Part shown: in pieces, positions 50,101-64,000 of the stretch
Layout: each line of letters begins with the position of its first letter
Numbering within the stretch: the first letter of the stretch is position 1
NCBI RefSeq assembly: GCF_032854445.1
Contig: NC_088301.1
Span: 59,532,512-59,596,511 of the forward strand
Source: Liolophura sinensis
Taxonomy: Eukaryota; Mollusca; Polyplacophora; Chitonida; Chitonidae
Length of the DNA: 64,000 nt
Direction: 5' to 3'
Made by a program: the position numbers and the translations under genes
Notes under the pieces: generated by a model
The model's database searches: none
Seen by the model: the letters and a program-made list of their open reading frames with translations, nothing else
What the model was told of the DNA's origin: nothing

Positions 50101-51317
50101 GCCAGGCCAGGGTGCAGACGCCGCCTAGGTTCCTGTGAGCCCTTGGCTTCCAGATTCGGAGTATTCAGATGTATGCGGAGTAAATTTAGCGATCCCAAAA
50201 AAAAAAAAAAAACATAAACAGGACATCAACTTTTTTGAGGAAAGAATGGAGAGTTCTTTGATGAAAAGTAATATTTTTGTTTCATTTCATGGCCTTGTGC
50301 AAATCCAGCCTATCACCTTTGATACGTTTACACGTTTATATGAACCCTTGATACGTGTATAAAATTAAATGATAAAAACAGCGACAGTATTCAGAGAAAA
50401 TTAATCCAGTAAGCCACACTCAAAGTTTAAATGGGGTAGACTCAAACATCGAAAGTCTCGAAAATCAAGAGGCCAGCCGGCCTAGTTGACTTTAGGCCCT
50501 TCCTCAAAATAGAAAAAAGCAACACGTGAATAAGATTTAATATTGTACGTTGTACTGATATGCCCCCATTACAGAGTGTTATTATCTATATTCAAAGAAT
50601 TACATGTACATGTGGCCGGTTACTAATGACATGAAAATAAGTCTTTAAGAAGTTCAGGTATTAGAGGATTGTAGCCAGCAAATCAGCTGTGAACTTTTAA
50701 CATTAGGTAAGATGTTTGGGGGACCGAGGATCCTCGCGCAGACCCATCTATAAATACTGGTAGTAAAATATAAGCCATCCTTGGAGCAAAGTTTTCAGGT
50801 ACAGAAGACGGAAGTCAGCTGTAGCTGATAAAGACGCTGGCACTCGTAATGGAATTGCTACATCGCTGTGACCATTAACCTTATATGTAGTATCATGTCA
50901 CACTAAAACCTTCCCCTTTTTTGAAACTCCAGCCAGCCAGCCAGTTATCTCGACTGGCAAAGTACATTCGATTGGATAACAGCTGTTTTATTAGCTGGCA
51001 GGTTAAATGTAAACCAATCAAAGACCGTATATTATGGGGTCAGGCAAGCCCCCAGAGAAGCTGGCTTCTTACACCTTGTTGTTGTTGATAACACTGAAGT
51101 CGGTCTAAGGTAAATTCCATGCGTGGCTGCTCACTGCAAATTAAACCGATCGTCTCTTGGAAAGACCTATGGAAGATCGCGAGGGAGGGGACGAAAATAG
51201 GTCGGCTTTTAAAAAAAAGGGAGAGAAAACAGATGGTTACACGTAAAAGAAAATGAAAAGACTATAAAACAAACTGAACAAATATAAAAACATTTATTTG
51301 TCCTCAGAGGTTTGCAT

Positions 51318-51399
51318 ATATTGTATTATAAATAGCGTAACATATATATGCTGTCAAGTTTTCACGAGGTTACCTCCCTTAGACCATATTTTGTCAGAG
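51318..51399 (-). repeat. Dispersed repeat, copy 2
   Basis: In reverse complement it matches 48045-48118 over about 75 bp (TGTCAAGTTTTCACGAGG, CCTTAGACCATA). The GCGTAACATATA part is also shared. Confidence 0.75.
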
Positions 51400-51489
51400 T
51401 AACGGCTTGTTACAACAGCTCAGTCGTGCATGAGATATTTAACCCTGTTTTCTCAGATCGGATCGTGCAAATCACGGCTGCTAAATGCA

Positions 51490-51645
51490 CTCGAGAATAT
51501 TTCACTTGCCAGACCTTCCCACGTTCGGCCGTAGAGGAAGCCAGCACCATAATTAATGCTGGTCGCCGTCGTATATAATCTACGGCCGAACGTGGGATGG
51601 TCTCGCAGCAATCTGCGGATGGTCGTGGGTTATACACAACATGGA
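51490..51645. mobile_element. Rearranged SINE: two fragments head to head
   Basis: The left part reads in one orientation (GAGAATATTTCACTT joined to GCCAGACCTTCCCACG, GGAAGCCAGCA). The right part reads in the other (AATGCTGGTCGCCGTCGTAT, CGAACGTGGGATGGTCTC, GCGGATGGTCGTGGGTTA). The shared segment makes a 25-bp inverted repeat with one mismatch (51511-51535 and 51579-51603). Confidence 0.82.
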
Positions 51646-51660
51646 CACAGCAATGGAAGG

Positions 51661-51735
51661 CTCATTGCGCGCGCTGCCACGCGCGGTGAGATGCTCACTA
51701 TGCGCGCTGGCACGCGCGGTGAGATTCTCATTGCG
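51661..51735. repeat. 33-bp GC-rich tandem repeat
   Basis: CTCATTGCGCGCGCTGCCAC and CTCACTATGCGCGCTGGCAC begin two 33-bp units, each ending GCGCGGTGAG. A third partial unit starts at 51727. CpG density here is exceptional for the window. Confidence 0.85.
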
Positions 51736-53617
51736 ACGGAGGCCCCTCCTAAAACAAGGTATATAGCTACCCAAATATACCTGTAATGCGGACAGTATTT
51801 TCATAACAAACGCCAATAATGACTCTTCTGTTAAAGCCGAAAACAAAAAAAAAATGTCCTTCCATTCTTCAAATTATTACAAGACGCGCTACTGAAATAT
51901 CAGATTTTGAAAATGATTTGATATAAACCAACATATCGAGTAACAACCCCTTTATAGTTATTATTATTATTTTTTCAAAGCCTGCTAGCTTTGAAGTAGG
52001 CATAATGATTTAATCCTCGGCCTTAATTTTCTAATGACAATTAGGTGTTTTATATCTGCTTCATTCAGGTATTCCTTTTAAAGTTAAATGTTATTGTGTC
52101 AGGGGCGTAGGAAGCAATTTCAACGTGAGGAGACCAAGAGTCCCTGGTCTCGGAAGCTCTGAAGGAGCTATATCGCCTTAGAGGCGATTTGCCGTATCTG
52201 CCGTATGTGCCAATTGAGGTGTTAATGACTATTTAAGCCTGCCTGAAAAAAACTGAAATAGACGTTTAGCTCAACTGTTGACGCCTTTGCCAGGAGAACC
52301 ACTGTCAACAAAAAACATTGCAACAATTTATCCAGAATTCAACATTAAATTTATGCATGTCGGGGAAAGGTTGGTGTAGATTGACTAATACAAGCAATAA
52401 ACTCGTATGGAGGAGAATCGGTGGAAAGAAAAACCCATGTTTTTACTGGGCCTTGGTGGTAAACTTGCCGTCCTATTCGTCCTATTGAAATCAATATCAT
52501 TCACATATATACATGCACTTTTTGATCAGGCCTTCGGATCAGGAAAAAGGCGTGCGTCTGATTTAGGGGAATTGTCAGTAACGCGCCAAAGTCGGTGGTT
52601 ACATTGGTTATCTTTCCTTCACTGATGAATCTTGCAACTCGTCCTAAGTGAAGTGATCTTGGAATGACGATAAACCATAATGAAATGAATAACTCAACAC
52701 CGATGAGTGCATATATTGTACAAATATATTAATGATTCTGTTTTTTGGGCTGAATAGAACTGCAACGTCATCGCATGGAAACACGGTCACTAAATTGGAA
52801 ACAACGATGGTGTTTGGAGACAAATGAGTCCACTGTTTTGTCAAATTACACTGTAGATGATTTGCCCTTCCATGGGAGAATTGTATACATATTAATATAT
52901 GCTACTTCTATATGTGTACTGAAAGTTAAAACAAGCAAACCTACACAAACCTGATTTTGTGATTTTGGCACATTATCAGTTTGGAAAAACAGGTATATAT
53001 AACTTCGTGACACTATATCTTGTGATCTGGAAAAGCAAAATCTTTGAGAAATAATCAATATTCACAACCTTACGACAACTGCAGCCACGGTTGCATGAAA
53101 ATACAAAACCGACGTTGCAGAAAAATTGTTATTAAAAACAGACCATTATTTCAGTACATGTGGGATGAACATTTGTACTTCAAAAACCGCCCACGCTAAG
53201 TAACTCTCATAAAAAGAAAGGTAAACATTAAAATGAACTATATGTCAAGCCCTATGAAAAATGTCCAGGTGGTTGGATTTATTTTAAAGATCATTTTGAG
53301 CCGAGCAAAACACATGAGGAAAATTGCATTGTATGTAGGCCTAAAGTTTCCGTGCGCAGTTGGTATAGGCCAACGTGTAGCTGCAGGATAGTGTAAGTCC
53401 GATAGGCATATAGCTCTAAGTTCCATGCGACATAAACAACAAACTTGCCTGCCCGTGCCTTTTTTGCGCAGTATAATATTGCAAGACGCCACAGTAGAGT
53501 GATGCTTAGTTATTAGATTTTTCTGGCCACGCGCATGCCATTTTCTGTAATCTTTATGTTGTGACTGTGAGCTGGGACATACCTCTCGAAATGCATCTCG
53601 GGATTGCTCAAAGCGCA

Positions 53618-53656
53618 TGACGTCACGTAAAACACGGTGTGTGAAATTGACGTGGC
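53618..53656 (+). promoter_or_regulatory. CRE palindrome and UPRE/GASE-like motif upstream of ARF
   Basis: A perfect TGACGTCA lies at 53618-53625, and TGACGTGGC at 53648-53656, about 150 and 115 bp before the ARF start codon. TGACGTCA is the cAMP/CREB-ATF element. TGACGTGG is the UPR element, and it overlaps ACGTGGC, the Golgi-stress element. The motif identities are established knowledge; function here is inference. The transcription start is not known. Confidence 0.55.
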
Positions 53657-53768
53657 AGGCGGAGTCTAAACTCGTTGATATTTCAGATCCTTTTCATTCT
53701 CCAGGAAGCCTGTCCAGCTGCCCGTGTTATCAAAATTTTGGACCTCACTAGAGGCGTCTTGATTGAAA

Positions 53769-58863
<5,095 letters not shown>

Positions 58864-60640
58864 AACAAATCTGTACATTCATTGTTTATGTGTAGCATTG
58901 TAAACTATGGTAAGTGTATTAAGGATGGGGCTATTTCCTCAGTGAGCTGTCCAAATTGAAAACGTGGACATTGTGTTGTGAAGTCATGGGAAATAATGTC
59001 GGTGAATTCTTGCTCTATACAATATGCAGCAAAAGACTGATTTGAAATTTGAATCTGTCAGCTGCAGTATTTGGCTGCTTATACAAGAAAAAGCAACAAA
59101 CTCTGTTTCATTGTGTTGATAGCTAAGTTGTTTGGGGAAACTATGATTAGGGTTGAAAGACAGCATGGAAGATTGACATCTTTACTTTGACATCATTCCA
59201 GTTAATTAAGGTAAGAAAGACTCATCCAACATGTGGATTGATTTGGTTATCAGTACGTTACATCTTTGTATCCTCATCAATACTCTGCATCTCAGATGAT
59301 GGTCTGTGTCATATTTCCAGCATTTAGTTTGTAAGCCAAACCTGTACTTCTCCAAAGCAACTGTAATTATGTTGGGTTCACCTGAAGTTGTTATATCCTG
59401 ACAAAACATGTCCATATGTTTCTGGGGAGTGTGTGTATTTGATTTGATCACATTATAGGTATTGTAGCCGTATGTTTTGTTTGTGGCCTTATTCTTCTCA
59501 TTTGTAAAAAGATGTATTTAACTGTATTGTGGTACTGGTCGAGCTTTCCTTTCCAAAGCTTGGTCAGTTCTTGTGATGTTTTACTATGATGTCTACAGAT
59601 TACAGAAGAAAATGTGTGATGTGTTTCCGAAAGCTTTCTAAAATTATACTTTTGGTGAACAAGAGGGCTTATTAATAAGATCTGCTGAATGAATGGGATT
59701 GATATGAGACAACTGATGCAGTTTTTCCTTCTTGTGACAAACATATTACATCGTGTGTGTGAAGGATGAGTAATATTCTACAGTGGCTCACAAGTCAATT
59801 ACAGACATATGCTTTCATAATAGTTTTGTGGACTAAAAGAGAAATATGACATGCCCTTGTCTGAACAGTGTATGGGGGGGGATAGGATAAATGGAAATCG
59901 CACCTAGATCACAGAATCCAGCATTATTTAGGTGCCCTTCATGATACAGAAATGTGACGAGCAGTACATAGCACATGGTTACAATATTTAGCACATGCAT
60001 TGCTTAGATCATGTTGACAGATGTATAGCACATCTTCTCTTCTTGAACTGGATATTTTGGTGTTATTGTAAAAGACAAAAGAGTGTTCATTTGAAATTTT
60101 GGCAAAACTTGCTTGTGAAATAATTGAATCATATTGCATCTGCCCAGAAATGTGTATTTCAAATGTATTATTACTCTCAGAGAAGCCTTAAATGACCAAA
60201 ATGTGAATATATACAACATTAATTACTGCATCTTGTTAACACATTTTTGATAACAAGAGCAGCTGCTTCCAAGTTCATAGTTTCATGTGTAATTTTTTTT
60301 TAAGCTGTATTTATGTATATTGGAAATTTCACCATAATGGTCAAAGCTTGTTATATCTCGGTTTATATTCAAGCAACTAATAAAAAGTTGCCAGAGCTCA
60401 TCAGCAAACTTTGGCAAGATTTATTTATTCCACTTTGTTGTATTATTAATCGACTTGAGACTGTGTCACTTCAAACCCCACTGCAATTAGGTTATTGCAT
60501 CTAGTGAACGGCTATTTCAGATTGTATATTTTGTGTAGCTCTGGGGGGTAATCTGTTGGACCCCAACAGGGGTGTTCGTCTGTAAAAACCTCCCAACCCA
60601 TATTGCTGTCAATAAAGAGGGTCAGATATTTCAAAATATT
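58864..60640 (+). other. Probable ARF 3' UTR and downstream flank
   Basis: No other gene is seen. AATAAA-type polyadenylation signals occur at 60375 (CTAATAAAAAG) and 60611 (CAATAAAGAGG), so a 3' UTR of about 1.5-1.8 kb is plausible. The exact end cannot be set from sequence alone. Confidence 0.45.
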
Positions 60641-60821
60641 TCCATTTTTCAAGTCTTTCTTAAAGTTTTCATGTGCCATGTTATAAGTGTGTGGTGTGTG
60701 TTCGTAGCACACTCCACAATCATAACGCGAATAAAACCATTGAAAACTCAGAATAAAAACTCGTGGGATGTCACCGTGTTTCAGGTTGTAGCTGCAAGAT
60801 TATGATTGAGACGTAGGACTG

Positions 60822-61275
60822 ACACATGAAAAGGAGTGTCCCATTCATGGAGGACTGACACATGAAAAGGAGTGTCATATTCATATAGGACTGACATATG
60901 GAAAGGAGTGTCATATTCATATCAAACTGACATATGGAAAGGAGTGTCATTCATGTAGGACTGACACATGAAAAGGAGTGTCCTGTACATGTATGACTGA
61001 CACATGAGAAGGAGTGTCCTGTACATGTAGGACTGACACATGAAAAGGAGTGTCATATTCATATAGGACTGACATATGGAAAGGAGTGTCATATTCATGT
61101 AGGACTGACACATGAAAAGGAGTGTCCTGTACATGTATGACTGACACATGAAAAGGAGTGTCATATTCATGTAGGACTGACATGAAAAGGAGTGTCATAT
61201 ACATGTAGGACTGACACATGAAAAGGAGTGCCGTAGTCATGTAGGACTGACACATGAAAAGGAGTCTCATATACA
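60822..61275. repeat. 36-bp hairpin-containing minisatellite
   Basis: About 12-13 units of the type GACTGACACATGAAAAGGAG + TGTCATATTCATGTAG. Each unit contains TGACAC and GTGTCA in opposite orientation 10 nt apart, so each can fold into a small hairpin. The 12-codon period makes minus-strand ORFs (HMSVLHEYDTPF-type) that are not genes. Confidence 0.93.
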
Positions 61276-62753
61276 TAATATAGTCGCTGCTATATTACCA
61301 TCTACATGTATTCAGTATGTACATGTACTCACGTCCTTTGCAACGGATCACCATTTTTGTATATTGTGTATGTCCAAGCATGACAAGTGAGAATTACACA
61401 TTGGTTGAAACCATCTTCTGAATGCATTTATACCACATCAAGTGTATTGATGTACAGTACAGCTTTATGCCATATCACATCAAGTCATCGAAATTTACTA
61501 AAGTCCGGTTTCACCAATATTTATTTATATATAAATTCCTACAAAATCACAATATTTTGGTGGGCATAAAAATTGCCCCACATCCCTAACAACAACACTG
61601 CAAAAAGCAATAAATTATCAAGCCTGATGAATCAAAAAATCAAAGTGCTTGTAAGCTCTGAGAGAAAAACTTTAATCCGAGAATTGGTACGTAAATGAAA
61701 AGTACATGTGTTTTCTATGCGTCCGTGATACAAAAGCAGATTTGAGCTCAGATATGACACAAACTACTCAATATCTCATAACTACAGATACTTTAGACTA
61801 TCACTATTAACTTCAAAAAAACATGATTTGCCAACATGATTTCCATGAAACCTTACGTTTCTCAACAAAGAATATTCCCCCGTTAATTTTTCACTAACAT
61901 TTATTTATTTAATGCCTTCTCACTGATTTATATTCAGTCCTCAGATTCACACAAAAACACAATTGAATTGTATTCTGTCCTGGGCAATGATTTTATTGTT
62001 ACATAATTAACTGTTATTCCCTCAACAGTAAAAAAGAGAAACAATACACACTCTACATGCATTTCAAACATTTTTAGTTCGTTAAACGCACATCCTTTGA
62101 AACTGTTGGAGTCTGATCTATACACAGAAAGCAGTAATTGTAATAACCCTTTAATAGACAGACATTTCCACACTTTCACAGTTAACGCCTTACATGTGAC
62201 GTCATACCATGACTCGTAACCAATGATGCAAACTGAATTGAGCACAAATGGTAATACAAGGAAAGTGATTCAGTCAACGTTTGACAAATTGCTCATCCTT
62301 GAACATTATCAAAAAAACAAAAAATCTAATTATGCTTTTTCTGGGTTGTATTTATACTGACCTGAAATTTAATATCACTAGTTTTTTATTTGATACCCTA
62401 TTTTTACACCAATTATTGTATGTCATCATGGCCTGTATTTATGTTCATGAAGACTTTAACTCTGCAACCAACCCCACCTCAACCCAATCAAGTTTTGCCT
62501 AATACTGATTATGTATCTTTAAAGTAATAAAATATGTAATCAAACATAAAATTTAGCAAAAATGTTTACAGCACTGAATATCAGTATATGTAAGTACATA
62601 TATTTCAAAAATGAAAGATATGAAGCACAAATCATGGGTAACTGGATGATATAAAATGAACACAACTACCTAGGTCTGTAGGTAAAGTGTAGTTGAGGAA
62701 AGCACCTGAAAGTATTATCATCACATTGTACTGACATAGTTGACATTAGGCCA
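61276..62753. other. Intergenic / ALDH5A1 3' flank
   Basis: No gene is recognised. On the minus strand AATAAATAAATG (61901-61912) and CAATAAAA (about 61990) could be polyadenylation signals for ALDH5A1, implying a 3' UTR of about 760-850 nt. This is inference. Confidence 0.4.
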
Positions 62754-62959
62754 TTACACTCCGCCCATACAGACATACTTGATTTCCAAGTATTCATCAA
62801 TGCCAAACTTTCCCCCTTCGCGCCCTAACCCAGATTCCTTCACGCCGCCAAATGGAATCTCAACACCAGAGACCACGCCTTCATTGACCCCCACTATCCC
62901 CACCTCCAACTTTTCTGCCACCCGCCATATCTGGCTCAAGTCTTTGGAGTAAAAGTAAC
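62754..62959 (-). CDS. ALDH5A1: ALDH5A1 last coding exon
   Basis: After CAACAG it completes the glycine codon and reads [60 protein letters not shown] and VCMGGV, then TAA. It carries the oligomerisation and C-terminal arm typical of ALDH5. Confidence 0.96.
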
Positions 62960-64000
62960 CTGTTGAAACGAACACAAAAAGGGATACAAACTGTCATAAA
63001 TTATTTTCATAACATTCTAAATAATGCTCGTTACAAAAAGATTTGAGACCATTGGATGTTGCCCTTGTAAAAACACAACAGAGATATATAAACTGGCTTG
63101 TCTCCCCTTGATAGCTTGGCGCTTAAGCAAGACATTCTTTGTTGATGTGCAAGGTCCAAACCACAGGGTCTGGATGGTAATGCATGTGGTGGCAATTTCA
63201 GTCAATTGGCATATCTGTCCATATGAACAAATTATTAATCAAATGAGTACCTTGCCCCAAATCAAGAAACATCTTTCCAGAGTATCGTAGAAATCTTTAA
63301 ATTTTTGTTTTAACCATGTATAGGTACCAAGAAAAATCACAGTTTACACACATTCGCTTTTCATGAAGAATGTAATAATGGGGCCAATGCATACATTACA
63401 ATAATATTGAGAACTGTACTTTAACCATACCTGCCAGACCAGTGTTAACTGAATTTGCCACAGCAAGGGCCTCCTCTTCTGTCTTAAACCTGCAGGTAAA
63501 CAATGACAAAGAGAATCCATTTATTAAGAATAATGTAATAAGGGACATTTGTCTCTATACTTTGGAAAGACATGTAAAACAAATACAGTACCAGTACACA
63601 TAATACCAGTGATCCGATTAAAACATTCTGCCTACAGTATGTTCTGTAATATTTGGTATGATGTATAAATATTTGTTCGACATTGTTAGACAAGCTTAAT
63701 TGTACATGAATGAAGATGAATTCCTAAAAAGGAAATTTTTACAACAATATTACCAGGTACATCAAATTCACAATGATATAAAACAGAGTTTGTACAGATT
63801 TCAGAGTTTTATTCACAAACATGTATTCATAGCAAATTCTTTTCTGGAGTAATGATTATGAGCCTTGTGGTCCTTAAAGTATATGGTTTCAGACACATTG
63901 CACGACACATAATAGGCATATTGTAAGAAAGCCGTCTCACTTGACCACAGGTGCTACTGGTCCAAAGATCTCCTCCTTTAGGCACCTCATCTCGGTTGTG
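62754..64000 (-). CDS. ALDH5A1: Succinate-semialdehyde dehydrogenase, C-terminal part (gene continues right)
   Basis: This NAD-dependent mitochondrial matrix enzyme oxidises succinate semialdehyde to succinate, the last step of GABA breakdown. Three minus-strand coding exons join in phase: 63941 to beyond 64000, 63431-63489 and 62754-62959, ending TAA. The protein reads [39 protein letters not shown], then [20 protein letters not shown] and so on to [13 protein letters not shown]. Compared with human SSADH as I remember it, this follows the C-terminus closely: the EEXFGP motif, the NTGLAGYFY region and the [15 protein letters not shown] loop of the ALDH superfamily. The catalytic cysteine and NAD-binding residues lie outside the window. 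Confidence 0.95.
63431..63489 (-). CDS. ALDH5A1: ALDH5A1 penultimate coding exon in window
   Basis: Fifty-nine nt between CCTGCAG and GTATGG read [20 protein letters not shown] with split codons at both ends. It matches the human [20 protein letters not shown]. Confidence 0.95.
63941..64000 (-). CDS. ALDH5A1: ALDH5A1 exon, cut by the window edge
   Basis: It reads [19 protein letters not shown] up to the donor AA|GTGAGA. The conserved E-X-FGP motif contributes to cofactor positioning in ALDHs. The 5' end of the exon lies beyond 64000. Confidence 0.93.

Larger units (their letters stand above)
46946..53600. other. Gene-free repeat-rich intergenic block
   Basis: No ORF here shows family resemblance. 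The AT-rich overlapping ORFs on both strands at 48624-49007 are considered chance. The block includes a TA microsatellite, duplicated palindromic elements, a 23-bp and a 33-bp tandem repeat, a rearranged SINE, and two mutually inverted copies of a short sequence carrying CTCGTGAAAACTTGACA (48045-48118 and 51318-51399). Confidence 0.6.

Overview
This is a 64-kb window of an animal nuclear genome. It is AT-rich and intron-rich, and it carries many tRNA-derived SINEs and minisatellites. The main SINE family has a tRNA-like head with A and B boxes and a central domain that I recognise from mollusc and bivalve genomes. Together with the spiralian-looking MON2, class II ARF and succinate-semialdehyde dehydrogenase proteins, this suggests a mollusc, probably a bivalve. 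That assignment is inference. No bacterial operon, CRISPR array, viral gene or toxin gene was seen.

Four protein-coding genes can be supported. (1) MON2, minus strand, start codon at 31530: 18 exons with canonical GT/AG junctions and a continuous reading frame encode the N-terminal 780 residues. The remaining half lies left of the window, beyond an 8.9-kb stretch read as intron. (2) A three-exon minus-strand gene (34830-38193) for a 202-residue, charged, coiled-coil-rich protein that I do not recognise. (3) A complete class II ADP-ribosylation factor (ARF4/5 type), plus strand, six coding exons from 53769 to 58863, 181 residues. (4) The C-terminal three coding exons of mitochondrial succinate-semialdehyde dehydrogenase (ALDH5A1), minus strand, 62754 to beyond 64000.

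Layout: 1-8925 MON2 intron 18; 8926-31530 MON2 exons and introns, with three minisatellites of 21, 44 and 81 bp in introns 8 and 5; 31531-34829 intergenic with a TA-flanked MITE; 34830-38207 the coiled-coil gene with a perfect 233-bp tandem duplication in an intron; 38208-53600 a gene-free, repeat-rich block (fold-back element, 61/62-bp minisatellite, a 28-bp minisatellite that reverses orientation midway, microsatellites, rearranged SINEs); 53600-58863 ARF with CRE-like and UPRE/Golgi-stress-like motifs before the start; 58864-62753 ARF 3' UTR, a 36-bp hairpin minisatellite and intergenic DNA; 62754-64000 ALDH5A1.

Functionally, MON2 (a Golgi/endosome scaffold related to large ARF-GEFs) and the ARF GTPase both act in Golgi trafficking, but their proximity of about 22 kb is probably coincidental. 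The most notable observations are a recent 148-bp duplication that created a decoy splice acceptor in front of the last ARF exon, stress-type motifs in the ARF proximal promoter, and the head-to-head 28-bp minisatellite.
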